From Rhabditoides inermis (lineage: Eukaryota > Nematoda > Chromadorea > Rhabditida > Rhabditidae), in contig CAWZYM010000026.1 in the NCBI GenBank assembly GCA_963966185.1, positions 124,001 through 188,000 of the forward strand: a stretch of 64,000 nucleotides of DNA, written 5' to 3'. The position numbers and the translations under genes are program-made. This document shows positions 29,882 through 42,941 of the stretch, piece by piece. Each line of letters opens with the position of its first letter. Within the stretch, counting starts at the first letter, position 1. The notes beneath the pieces are model-generated. The model searched no databases. It was not told where the DNA came from and saw only the letters and a list, made by a program, of their open reading frames with translations.

Positions 29882-30325
29882 ACCCATCCCTCTTCCAGGT
29901 GGGGCAGTGGTGCTGCGGGAGGAGCAGGAGGAGGGGGCGCTGACCCGGCGGCTGCTCACAAGATGGATTCGATGCTCGAAGAGCTGCGCAACATTCGCGC
30001 CAACCAGATCAACTCGGTCAGTTGTCTGCACAGATTCACTCGAAAGATGCATACGAACTGATCTGGAACTGTATGTGATGATGATGTGATGTTGCGTTTG
30101 CAGCAGGCGGCGGCTGGCGGGTCTTCCGGCCAGTGCGCGTCTTGCGCCTCTTCCTCTCTCTTCATCGCCATCATTGCCATCCAAACCATCATCATACTCG
30201 GATTCGTATTCGTGCGGTGAGTCACTCTGAGTCACTCTCTCCCCCTTTGTGTGCCGCTCCTTTCTCATTATACAGTATGATTGCCCCTTTTCAGAAGCAA
30301 GCAGGAGAAGGCCAAGTTCTACTGA
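27552..30325 (+). CDS. ile-1: ERGIC-53 / LMAN1-type L-type lectin cargo receptor
   Basis: ATG 27552, two bases after the acceptor GTGTTTCAG, to TGA 30323-30325, about 13 exons. A signal peptide (MQAWVVAALLAVAAAQAP) precedes the L-type lectin domain: RFEYKHSFRAPNLAQRDGSI, PFWM, GADGLAVWYT, GLFFDSFDNDGQKNNPFVAL, KPFPVRVRIEYLKNVLTVYV, GYFGVSAATGGLADDHDV and TDFSVFSI. These hold the expected Asp/Asn calcium and mannose ligands. A coiled-coil stalk follows (from DAEFQKQMEDYEKERAAFKE), then a Gln/Gly/Ala-rich linker, a single transmembrane helix (SLFIAIIAIQTIIILGFVFV) and the cytosolic tail RSKQEKAKFY. ERGIC-53 cycles between ER and ERGIC carrying glycoproteins. The tail has K at -3 and -5 with aromatic final residues, instead of the vertebrate KKFF. 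A (CT)n run precedes the acceptor in the intron near 29800-29880. Confidence 0.95.
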
Positions 30326-31335
30326 TCGCCTCCTCCCCCACTCACTCGTCTTTCGGGCCTAGGTAGCGGATCTATTACGTTTCCATCTTACACGTATACG
30401 TTTCAATCAAATTGTGATCACTTTATTTTTTGTGAGCGAGACCATTTATAGAGCTGCTGTGAATCATCTGTGAAATGCATCGATAAGAGTTGTGATTGAA
30501 AGCCAAATAAATAACTAATTATTTAAAACTGTTGTATTGCTGTAATTATTTTCCTGAGCCTGAGAATTCGAGTAATTTCCGAGCGACAATCGCCAACTTG
30601 TCTTCATACTTCCTGCGAAAATGCACCGTTCGCACAGAGTGCAGAGAGAGTGCACGTGCGAGTGTCTAGGCTCTACCGTAGTCCGTGCTCTACCGTAACG
30701 GGTGGGGTGTCTCGGGTGCGGCGCGAGCGGGTGGGGCGCGGGCGGGTGGGGAATACCTGTTTGGGCAGCGGTGCCGCTTGGTGCCAGCGTGCGCCCGCCA
30801 TCCTATCACTCGTCCGTTTTTGCCACCGCCTCGCACCTTCGCCCCTCTCTCTCCATCTATTGACCTTGTTATATGGTCAGCATGTGTGCTCTTCTTCCAA
30901 CTGCCATTCGAAATCGAGAGGATTTCACAACGCGTGATATTCGAAATGCCACCGAATTCCTACCATTCCACATACCACAACCGATGATTTCATGCAATTA
31001 CACATCTCGCCAGACACCCTTTGAGCGTGCGAAAAAACAGCAACAAAAGATGGCGAAGGCGGGAGAGTGAGAACGTGTGTGAGAGTGTGCATCTGGCAGT
31101 CGGCCATGGCAAAGTGCAATGACGTGCGTTTCGGGCAGGTCGCTTGGCGCAGCGCCAGGGTCACCGAAGCTCACATGAGATATGTTGAGTGTTGCGAGTC
31201 CAGAACCGGTTGTAGCATCGGAATCACACAAACAACTCGGCATGTGATGAGATGCCATCGCCGGTCGCCGCCGCTTTTTCTCGTCCATCCCAGGTAATCG
31301 CGCGATACATCGGTAACGCAGCAAAAACACTCGCA
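30326..31335. other. LMAN1 3' region and intergenic DNA
   Basis: AATAAA at 30506-30511 is a likely LMAN1 polyadenylation signal. Beyond it is GC-mixed DNA without a supported gene. Confidence 0.5.
30506..30511 (+). terminator. Probable LMAN1 polyadenylation signal
   Basis: AATAAA about 180 bases after the LMAN1 stop codon, in AT-rich context. Confidence 0.5.
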
Positions 31336-31602
31336 TTACACAGTGAACACCGGGGTACAAAACATGGACGACGACGAGGCGACGCCGGCTGCGAACGGCC
31401 ATCCATCAAACCCTTTCTTGCACTTGCCACCCTTGTTTTGTGCTATCGGATACGGTACCTGTGAACAGAGAGATGCACAGAAATCACTTTCTCCCGGCAA
31501 GTGTATAAAGTAAAAACGCAATTATATATCAAATACCTTTTCACCATGTACGGCGCTGAACGGTGGCAAAAAGATCGACACGAGGAACACTAGACTGAAC
31601 AT
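31336..31602 (-). CDS. Predicted 62-residue secreted protein, two exons
   Basis: Exon 1 (31602-31537) reads MFSLVFLVSIFLPPFSAVHG EK, a textbook signal peptide. A donor GTATTT, a 78-bp intron and acceptor TTCACAG follow. Exon 2 (31458-31336) encodes VPYPIAQNKGGKCKKGFDGW plus 20 more residues ending TPVFTV, then TAA. The join is phase 0 and the total is 62 codons plus stop. The mature part is about 42 residues with two cysteines and a basic GGKCKKG patch. A CTTGTAG acceptor seven bases before the ATG supports a trans-spliced start. No family is recognised; it could be a small secreted effector or structural peptide. Evidence is a clean signal peptide and splice fit, not homology. Confidence 0.5.
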
Positions 31603-32077
31603 TCGAGACCTACAAGCAGTTCTAAAGCCGATTCAGTACATCAGTACAAATTACTCTGGAATCACGAGAGTCGCGTTCTCGTAGTCGCTGAGCTACATCC
31701 TACATGAGAAGAGTGCCAAGAGAACAATCCAGTGTACGTCACACACCGGATGACAGCCATTGAACGAGCCGCTTATGGAGACATCGCGTCAGCTGCCGGA
31801 ATGATTACTCAGCATAGACCTTCATCGGCTTACGATGCAAAGTGCATATCATGCCGCTCGCGCCCCGTCTACTCTAGTGCATGTCATGTTGTGTGACTTT
31901 CGAAGATGCCATCGCGTGTGCCGTGATTGGATGGGCTTAGTCTAGACTAGACAGTTGACCAGTGACCCGCGGGGCGGGAACTGGTCTTCTCGTGTTCCTT
32001 CGGCAGCCCTGCCTCCGTCGCCCGCCGCCGGCCCCGCCCCCCGCACATTTCACTTTCCATCCCACGCTATCCACGAG

Positions 32078-32486
32078 ATGCGGTCAGCTCTGTCCTGCTC
32101 CCTTCTCCTGCTCCTACTCCTCCAGCTACTCGCTGTCGCCGTACTCTCCAAACCACTTGGTCAGTTCGTGTCCTTTGAATGATTGAATGACGTGTTGTAC
32201 CGATGACCCCACTCTGTTATCTGCACTCTGCATCTCCACTGATACCATGCCATGATTTCAGGAGATGACGACTATGACTACAAGATGTTCCTGGACGACG
32301 GCTCGACCGAGAATCCCGGTGTCGTCATCGACCGCATCGCCGTCACCACCCGCGCCAAGCACAACAAGGTGAGACCCCGCCCACCGAAGACCCGCCCCTC
32401 ACCCGCTGGCATTGCAGGACTTCCGCAAGACGAACCGGCTGGGCAAGATGCGGCGTCGTCGCTACCTGTACAAGCATCACTTCTGA
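32078..32486 (+). CDS. Predicted 85-residue secreted protein or peptide precursor, three exons
   Basis: Exons 32078-32159, 32262-32368 and 32418-32486 join in frame (82+107+69 nt = 86 codons). A strong signal peptide (CSLLLLLLLQLLAVAVLS) is followed by KPLGDDDYDYKMFLDDGSTE and NPGVVIDRIAVTTRAKHNK, and a basic C-terminus DFRKTNRLGKMRRRRYLYKH HF. Tyrosines flanked by acidic residues (DDDYDY) are the kind of site that tyrosylprotein sulfotransferase modifies. RRRR before the last seven residues is a possible furin-type cleavage site. There are no cysteines outside the signal peptide. I do not recognise the family. It could be a neuropeptide-like or other processed secreted peptide. Splice sites (GTCAGT/TTTCAG, GTGAGA/TTGCAG) are good. 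Confidence 0.6.
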
Positions 32487-33492
32487 GCGCTCTGCTCTTT
32501 CGCAGCCGCAGTCTTTCCATGTCCTGATCTCCTCACACAGTCTACTGTCGCGCTCTCTCGGATGATTCCTTATCCGCGCGAGCGCAGTGCCTTTCCTACC
32601 GTCTACTTTCAAACATTTTTGTGTCGCAGCCTGCTTTCTCCGATCTCACTACAGTCATAATTCGCGCATCTATCCCACAATTGCAATACAACAACCCACA
32701 TACTCTCATTTGCCGTGCTCAATATCATAATCGTGTGTCGCACCCCCTCTGATTGTATTAGATGTACCGTGACACCTCGGTGGTCGCCCTATAAACTATA
32801 AACTATTTACTCTACTCATGTGGTTACTGGAGTATTTGCTAGAGTCAGCTGGTGGTGAAGGAGCCGTATGATGTGCATGTGACTGGCACCGGGCCAGTCT
32901 TAGGAGTAGCCCGCGCTATGTCAACAATCAAAGTACAGGTTGTGCAAGACAGTGGCGAGTGGCGCGAGTGGCATGCGAGCGGCACTCGAGAAGTGGGCAT
33001 GTTGCGAAAGGAGGGCTGAGTGTGGATGGTGCCCCCGTGACAGTGCTCCATAGTGCATGCCAAGAGGTCGCGCGTCCGTCGTCCCTCGCACCCACACGCA
33101 CCCCGATCCTCGCATTTCGTTGACAGTTTCGAAACTCCCTTTCTCTCGTTGGCACCGCTTGGCGCGCCGCCAAACGGCCAAGGTCGCACAGAACACAGTC
33201 ACATACCAACACGCGAGTGGACACTTCTTTCTCGCGCCTTCCCAAGTGACTCACCCCCGGAAACCACTCATCTCAAGAGGAAGTAGGGGATTAGAGGACA
33301 TCATTCAACCACATAAATCACACACATAAACAATAAACAACAAAGTGCGGATTAGAAATAGAGGGAGAAAAGAGATTATGTAGAAAGGAAACATGAAAAG
33401 ACGAGACCTGTAGGAGGAACACATACACATCGGAGACAATAAATATACGACTTGCACAAGAGAGGAGTGAGTGGATTGGGGAGTGTGGGTGT
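32487..33492. other. Intergenic region, no gene recognised
   Basis: It lies between the convergent small secreted gene and NCBP1. Open frames on both strands around 32.85-33.25 kb overlap each other and show no consistent codon bias or splice structure. Confidence 0.45.
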
Positions 33493-35488
33493 CTACTTCT
33501 TGAGTGCGAGGAACTGGTGGAATGACTCGAGAACGTTGGCATCCATCGAAGCCATTCCGAACAGCTTCGAGTCGAGCTCGTCGCTGAACTTCCACAGCTG
33601 CGAGCAGTGCTGAAACAAACACCCACATCATACTTGTGTTTGCATTATAAATAAAGCTATAATTGGACACTTATAATGGAACAGTACAGTGCGGCATGAT
33701 CACAGCGCAAGAATGACACACTGTGAAGCGTTCCAATTTTTGGCGGTAGGGCAGCGGGTGTGTGCGCACCAAGCCACCAAGGAAAAGCTTGCAAGTTCGA
33801 TGCCGTTTGTTGACCGAAAGAAGTTCCGCTACATCAGTGGACCGATGACCACTCAAACACGCTGTCAGCTAGTAGCTAGAATACACCGTCATCGTGAAGC
33901 ATCCGTGAGGTGTGATAAATTTCAATTTCAATTTGTACAAGGCTTATGTTCTCTAGAATCTCTAGGATGACCCAAGTAAAGGGGATAATCTCAGTCAAAA
34001 AGGTAAGTCATGTATGTGGAGAAACAAACATATAAACTAATATCTTTCAAAAGTACTTCCAAGTAAAAGTAGTTGGTTTGTACCGTTGTCTCAGTTGAGC
34101 AAAAGGACTGACATGTTTTCAATGGAGACATGTGCCAACAGGCTCTCTCTCTCATACCAGTGCAAAGCGGCCATATTATAATGAACGCGTTTACGAAGTC
34201 ATGCAGTTATTATCTAAAAGCACAACTTCTGTTGTAACATAACACGTCGAATAATGCTGAGAGCCTGTTTGCACATGTCTCCATTGAAAACATGTCAGTC
34301 CTTTTGCTCAACTGAGACAACGGTACAAACCAACTACTTTTACTTGGAAGTACTTTTGAAAGATAATATCTGTTCTTTTCTTAAGTTTTGTTTCACAAAA
34401 TTACATTTTCATACACGTTCGCGATTCGCTGCGAGGATACCGACGCGCACCCGCTATTCGCCTATCTCTCTCTCTCTCACTCACACACAGAGGGGGCGGG
34501 GCGAAAGCGATTGTCCGACGCCCGCCCGCCCGAGCGCCCGCCCGCCCGAGCGACCGACACCAATCTCAATCCGCACTCGAATGCGGACTCTCCGTATCTC
34601 GCTTCAAATTCAATCAAACTCAATACAACTTTCTATAACTCTATCGAATAGAGATGTGAATGCAATGTAACAGTGGAAATCACTTCAAAATGAGGAAAAG
34701 TGCTTCATCCTTCATCGTTTTTGAGCATTCTAGCGCGCGGGGACATCCAGTACAAACGAGAGGGCGCTAGCGCGCCCTCTCTAATTACGATATTTGCTTG
34801 AAGAAACTGCTCTAATTAATTTTTTACTATACTTCTGCATTTGCTATAAACTTTTTCTACAAATAATTTGTTGCACGTGGCTTCCTCAACCAATTATGTA
34901 TCCTTGATAACCCACAGCTGCAATAAATGTACTGCAACCGCAACACTCTCTCCAATTGTACTCAATAACATATCACCTAGTCATATGTATTGAATCACTA
35001 AAAAGTCATACTAAATCACATAGATAATGATAACAGCGTTACTCCTAATACATTCACACTCTTGTGTGACGCACCTCCTGTTCATTTCCTGATATAAATA
35101 CACTCGTAAATACCAAGCACACGATTACAGAGCAAAGAATATCAGCTAAATGAGGGCATAGATGGAGGTGAGAGATGCACGATTAATGGTAACTAGGTAC
35201 AGCCACTGTCCCAATTTCCCATCCAAAGTGCTACCAACGACAATAGAGAGATCTACGACTCAAAAACATACTGTGTGCAATGAGCGCAAAAAAAAAATGC
35301 AAAAGGAACAAAAAAGTGCTTCCAAACTACAGCCCCCTGCTTCCGCGGCATTCCAATCCAGAAGAGAGAAAGAAAGAGATTACATTTCAAGTTCACGCAC
35401 AAGAGCACAAAGAAATCGACTAAACACAATCACCAAACACGCTGAAAATGAGAGATGTTGCATCTATCTGGACGTCTCTCGCATCCGC

Positions 35489-35537
<49 letters not shown>

Positions 35538-38500
35538 GCTCTCTTGCTAGCACCGGCCCTGCGGCATTATCCCCGTCCTGCCAGCCCTGTCAGAGAGAGC
35601 GGGATAGAGATGATATCCCACGAATAGCATGCTAGATGCTACGTCAAGAGACAAAAACAAAAGATATCCCGTGTGCTAGTCGAGTCGAGACAAAAACCCG
35701 TTTCTTTTGTGCGTGGCGACGACGGCGGGCACTCGCCCATGGATCATTTCACACAGACCCGCACACACACCACTAATTACGAGTCGGAAGAAACAACCAG
35801 GAAGAGACTGTCGACTGTGTGATGGAGAGGGGACACTGTGCACTCGAGATACTCGTGTATTGTTGCTCAGTTCCATAATTCTATCCTGCATAAGCGCGCA
35901 GAGAACAGAGATTCGCAATCGCCGTCGTCAATCACCATTATACAATGTGCACTCCATAAGAGAGCGGGCGAACGGCGAGCGAGCGAGAGAGGAAAGGATA
36001 TGTGAGATGCGCCCCGCGCCAGACAGACTGAACATGTTTCTCCCAATTCTATGCGCGAATAGCAATCGAGAGGATATGAAAGGAGAGGAGAGAGAGATGC
36101 GAGAGTGGGGTGAAACTTGGAAAGGGAAAAGGGCAATACGAGAACAGTGAACGCCGTTCAAACTGTCTCTTTCTCTCCCGCCGGTTCTCGCGTTGCAGAT
36201 GCGAATGCAGATTCAGTCTGGTCAGTGCGGGAATGCAACTACAACCAGGGGGCAAGGGCGATACGTTTCGTTTGAGTGAGAGACGGAAACGTACTGCGAG
36301 GAAGACGTGTCGGAAGCGGCCAGTGATCCAGGTGTACCAGGGAGTACGCATCTCAGTGCCCTCCGTCTCGCAGTTCACAATGTGCTCCGTCAGCAGCACA
36401 GACAGCTTCTGAAACAACATCAACATTACACCATCCACACACCCTCCACCACACATCACACTCGCAAACAGAACCGATTCAGTCGGTGCATTTTCAAACT
36501 CATTCATTTACGCACGTAATGGCATTTGAACCATGTCAGAATCACTTCAGTCCCTATCACTTGACACAGTGCACAACTCTTGTGTATGGAACACCAATGT
36601 GACTTATGACACAGCTGTACAGTATCCGAAATAGAGCGGAACATTTCTTATCGCAGTCTCCGACTGTACAACAACTTGACCGATTAGTATTTGTGAAAAA
36701 GATTAAAAGAACGCACAGACCACAACAGTCAGCTAATAACATTGACATCCGCCATTCTGGTTTAGCATTAAAGGAGAACACAACTTTAAATTCATGCATA
36801 AACTACGATTTACGACTGCCACCTGAGAGAATATCGAAACATAACTTTCCTTAAACAAACTATAATCTAAAAACGAACGGAAAACGAATATGTAGAATAG
36901 AATTCGAGGTTTTCATTTTGTAATGAGAAATAGCTAATTCTCAAAATGAAAATCTCACTGAGAATTTCGCGGTTCTTTTTCTACATGTTCCGTTCATTTT
37001 TAGGATATAGTTTATATAAAAAAAAGTTATTGTATTTTGATATTCTTTCAGATGACAGTCGTAGCTCATGCATGAGATTTATTGTGGTGTTCACCTCTAA
37101 AGACAAAAGTTGTATTGAAATGTAATTCACGGGAAAATGTTATCGAAAACGTAAACTGAAACACATTGCTGACAACAAAGACCACACGGCAACATGGTTC
37201 AAATTGATCTGAACCGATGGTACTACCGACATGAACGTACGTGAAGGACGTCGAGGAAGAGGTTCTTCTGGAAGTCGATGAGGGACGCCAGCTCGTCTTC
37301 CTTGGAAGAGAGGGCGGACGCGTCGGCCATCTCCTCCCCTCCATTGTCTCCCTCCCGCTCCTTCTTCAGCTCCCTCTTCAGGTCGCGCACGTCACGCTCC
37401 ACCTACAACAATCCATGGCTAGACGTAGATGGATCGATGGATGCGTGCATGACACGTCTTCCGCCATCACTACCTTTGCCACGTGCTTGCTGAGTCTCTC
37501 CAACGCAGTGTTCAGCACCTCCCACACCCACTGCCTGCAATAGATATCTCTCATCCTTTTCCCACGTTTCATTCTTCTAACTTAGTTCAGCAAGTTTATT
37601 GTTATCCACTAATTTAGGTAAGTAAGTCTCAGATCTCAGGCTATCCACTACACTTGCTAAAAGTAAATCTCGAGGTAACCACTCAGCGTTCAAAAACTCG
37701 AAAAAAATTTAAAATCTCTTGAGATTTACTCAACTACTCATCGGATTTATCGTACACGTTAAGTAAAAAATTCAATCAACTTGCTGACTGAACTGAACAC
37801 CTTAGGCGAACTTCTGTCATGTCATGAGAGAACAATTTCCGAACGCCAGAAACGGGGGCGTTGTAAAGACTGAGAAGCTTGTCTTCTCATTGATGATTAT
37901 AACATATCTATAGTACAATGCAACAAAAGTTCATGCTGCTCACACCGCTATAGAAATGATCGTGAAACTCACAAAAAAGTGAATTGAAAAAGAAATAGAC
38001 AAAATATTAAAAAAAAACAGAGAAGGAAAGAGAAAGTACATCCTCTCTCTGTGAGTGAAGTCTAGTCAATGAATCCGACTGGCACTGGCCCGGTCAGTGA
38101 GCCATTCCCCCACTACCTAAGAAAACCATTTACCAACGGATCTAACTCGGGGGGGGGGGGGGCGTAACTCGCTTCAGTGAAAAACATACCAAAACCAAAA
38201 CTCCTTCATACATTCTGAATAAATATATAAATACTACACTCATCTCACCTATATTCTAAATAGACCTTCCTCTCAGGTGTATTTGGTCAAGTCTAGCGCG
38301 AGTATGGGAATAAAACAAAACAAACGGCGCTGGCGCGTCGGTTGTAATTTGCATTTGTAAACGCTTTCATCATATTGAGATAATAATTGTTCCTGATATG
38401 GCGATCGCTCAACAGGTTGAACGATAGCCTTATTAGAAAAAGTGCGGTGAGAATTCATAACTGTGATATAAGTTACTGTATCAGTTATGCTCATACCAAT

Positions 38501-41500
38501 AGATTTTTATGCTAAAAGTGTTTTGTATCAATTTCATGAATTCATTCTAGTTCTTGAGTATTAAACAGAAAAAAAAAACAATTACGAAGTCACACCACCC
38601 GACTTCTGTTCTGTTGTCGTCATTCTATAATAATAATAATAAAAACTCGTGCTTATCGCATCAATTTACATCGGCGTTCTCAGTAGTCAAAAGTGCAAGT
38701 CTCCAACATCACTAATCGAATCCCTCAACTGTTCACGATAAATGCGACTTCAGAAAGCGGTATTTTAATGATGAGATGTACGTGCGAATGGAATTAGCGT
38801 AATAGCACCGAGACGCATGCTTGAGTGACGTGCCACATGCGTGCACTAGGCAGTCCGGCTGGCTGACCTGTTGTGCTCGTGCCTGAGGTCGTCTCCGAAC
38901 AGCCACGCCACCACCACTCCACAGTCGAGGATCTGCATCTTCAGCAGCTTGTCCACCAAGATGATCAGCATCTAAACGAGTCCATAGCCATCTCCTCGCT
39001 AGTCACAGCACAACAGATATGGAGAACGAGGAATAACAAGAGTGAGATGAGAGATGGGTGTATGGAATGAGACGAGTGGTAGGAGTGTGAGTATCTGCTG
39101 CTCACCTGGTGGTTCGTCTTCCAGCAGTCGTAGAGGACTCGGAGGACGACTGCCTGCATCTCCTCCCGGCTGTCAGCCACCTCCTTGATACACGAATGGT
39201 ATCTGCAACCATTCAATCATACACATCCCACTCCATCGCATTATTTACAGATATCCATCGATTTGAAAATGCATTTTTAATATACAAAATCGTGGCGTGC
39301 AATGCATATGTTATAGCAGGGACCACTCACCGTTTCCATAAAATCAAAACTCAAGGCCACAAATCAAAGAAAACGCATTCGATTTCAATCAGTTAATTCT
39401 AAAATTTCTGGAATAGAAATCGCAATATTTAGTATTTTTATCCGGGATTAAGGATTAACGACTGTCTTCGTCATTACATAATAGGCAAAATCAGCCTAAA
39501 TGTAAAACGTACAACTCCCCCAGACAAACTTTGCCCATGCTGCAAGTAGAGTGCAGCTGTAGAAACACAAGAGAAGAAAGGGATGTGGGATTCCAAGTTA
39601 CAAATTCATACAGTATGTTCATTCATTATGCGCAACCAGAGAACATGATTACATGGTATTTGCGCAGGCTATTTGTTTCCCTTTGCAATATCACATGATC
39701 GCACATCTCAGTGCAGAATTCTACGAACTCGAAGTACTACTATCCCCTGACAATCTTTGCCCAAGCAGCAAGTAGAATGCAGATGTAGAAACACTCATAC
39801 TGTACATTCATTCATTATGCACAATCAGAGAATATGATAACATGATATTTACGCACGCAGTTTGTATCCCTTTGCAATAACACACTATCGCACAACTCAG
39901 TGCAGAATTTACTATCCTCTGACAATCTTTGCCCATAAAAAGTATGGTGTAAATGTATAAACATAAGAGAAAGAAGAGATGTGGGATTCCAAACTGCACA
40001 CAGTTTATGTTCATGTTGTACGCTCATTCATTATGCTCAACTAAAGAACATGATTATATGATATTTACGCAATCTATTTTTATTCGCAATACATCGCACA
40101 ACTCAGTGCAGAATGTCACATGAAAACATAATCTGCAATTACTCGTATGTGACCTTCCATACAACATATGCATTTTGTAAAGGAAAGGGGAAATAAGTCA
40201 GTGCATTCACACACGTATTAGTCACTTATCGTATATCTATTCTAGTAATGAATGCATGACTGCACTGATATATATTAAGGACATACATTATAATCGAATA
40301 GAGTGTCCGTGTGATATTGCATATTGTAACCATTCTTGGAAGTAGGGAAACTCTTATCAAAAACGTGACTGTTGATGGTTTGCACTTGGAACGACTTGTT
40401 GCAACTCACTTAAAAATATGCATCAACCATCAACGTTCACTTCATATATCGCAGTCGGAGCATAGGGAAGAGATAGGGAGACATGACAATTAGAACTGCG
40501 GATATTCTATGATTTTTTTTCTAGCTGGCACTCAAAAAAATCATCGCTAGCCTTTTTAAATGTGTGGTAAACCATTTTCGAAGTCGTTCGAAGTCGTTTG
40601 AGGGCAATCACTAAATCGAAGCGGTCTGAGGCTATTCGGAGGTAGTTGGAAGTAGTTGGAAAGCAAGTCATCTTGTAAGACTTTTTGGAGGCAGTTGGAA
40701 GGCATTTCGGGGGTAGCTTGAAGAGACAGCTTTTTCAATGAGCACGTCACTTTAAATTTCGTGGGGAGCCGCATAAAAATATGCATTCCGTTAATTTTTA
40801 GAATAGATCATGGTTTGTTCATTAAAAGTTATTGTAGTTTGCTATTCCTTAACGCGGCGGTCGTAGTTTATGGGTGAATTCTTTTTAGAGTGGTGTGCTT
40901 GTGCTGCTTCCAACACATGCATAGCGCTGGTACCTGGTGAGGGCGGCGAAGTTGTGGCTGAACGACTTGCTGGCCAGCTTGAGAAGGACTGCGAGGAACA
41001 CTGCGAACGACTTCTCATCGTAGACCGGCTCCTCCACAGAAGACTCCTCAAATACACTCACTCACCAGTTTTTTTCTCACTTTATATATATAGATCAGTG
41101 TTTTTCAATAACACACACGTCTAGCAGATTGATTGAAGAGCTATAATTTTTTTTTTGATTTTTATCAAGTACAATTACTATACTCTAAGCATCGTCGAAA
41201 ACTTTGATACGCATTAGGAGTTAAAAGATTGCTCAAAACGATTAGAAACGTTTCTATGAAATTTAGATTATTAAAAATCCATGTTCTCACTAAAATGTGA
41301 ATAATATACATTTTCAATATTTAAAAAAAGAACTCTACTCTACTCTACTCTGAAACTCTACTTCATCATCGTCGCAATTCCATACGAACCACAAACGAAA
41401 GATCGCCCAAAATATGATAATCAAGGATTTTCCTCCTTTTCATAACCAGATATGCATTTCGATAATCAGTAAAACAAGAAATCTTATCAGAATAATCTTC

Positions 41501-42890
41501 TAATACAGAAACAACGTCGAAGAAAGAAGGGACATGCGAAAAAACCCCAGATAATTTAAGATACAAAACAAAATCCACGCGTACCTTGTCCTTGAGCTCT
41601 GCGAGCATGTTCTGCGGGGTGGCCTTCTCGTGGAAGAGAGCTGTGAAGTGGCGGGCCAGGTCAAAGTGGGGGTTCGACTCTGCAACACCACTGCACATTA
41701 CCCCCCCCCCCTTTCCCTCTCACTCACCGTCATCGAGGAGGAACCGAATCTCTGGCTTGGCTGGCATCAGTGGTTCGAACTCTGCCGGAACCAGCTCCTT
41801 CACTCGCTCCCAGTACGAGAACCTTCACGCATATTTGCATTCATGTGTAAAAAGTACAAACCGTACTCTATGTACTCTCGTGAAGAAAGGCGGGATTCCG
41901 AAGCTATTACCTATTCATCGTATTTTTTTCAGATTACAGTATTGGAATATTGGAAAGTCACATATCAAATAAACTGCAAACACTAAGGTTGTGCGTGCTG
42001 TCAGCACACAAATAGTACATTCTACCGTCGAGTTCGATTCCTTCATCCTTCTGTTAGAATCCCTTTTTCAATATTTAAAGACCTGCACGTTGTGCTGCAC
42101 AAAACGCACAACACGTTAAATGTCACGGATTGCACATTCGATACAATCCTACTATAATACTATAAAACATCCAAATATAGTTTTATCGTAATACATTTCC
42201 TTACGTCGTATTCTAACTCGTAATCCGCTTGGCTGAAATGCACCAAATCGCTTTTGCTAGTGACCGTTACAACTGTATAATCCAATCGAGGAATGTACAT
42301 ACGCTCACCTCGCGCACTTTTCCAGAACCTCACGCGCAAATATCACTTTGGCAGACATCGGCTCCGCCTGAAATATATACGTAATCAATCAAAACATATA
42401 TTAGTACGTACCTTGAGACAGTCATTCCAGTCGGTCCAAGACCAGCGGTATTGGAAGTTAGACAGATGGTAGCTGAACCAGTCAACGTACCTGAAATGAA
42501 TACTTGTCTACAATACCCTCCACTCTAATTGGCTCACCTGTCGACGCAGACAGGCTGCATCTGCTCGACACGCTGATACAGAAGCTCGGCAGACTGCGCC
42601 AGTACCTACACAAACAACATATAGAAAAGCACACAATATAGAAACTCACTTGGGGTATGTTGTTGGGCTGAATCTTGCACAGTTCAATCATCAGCGATCC
42701 GTAGAAAATGAGCGGCTGCGGGGGCGTCGGCAGACGGAACACCTGAACAGAGAGGTGAGACCACGCCCCCAATCGCTCCGCCCACTCACCTGCGAGAAGA
42801 TCACTTCGAGCACCATGAATGCGATGGGAACGTTGGTGCGCGAGGTGTACGCGAGGAGACGCTCAGCGCTGGACAACACAAGGCACTCAG

Positions 42891-42941
<51 letters not shown>

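Noticed and set aside
29777..30268. A 163-codon minus-strand frame over LMAN1
   Set aside because: It is antisense to LMAN1 exons and an intron CT tract.
33689..33970. A 93-codon plus-strand frame in the NCBP1 last intron
   Set aside because: Random codon use, no splice context and no recognisable motif.
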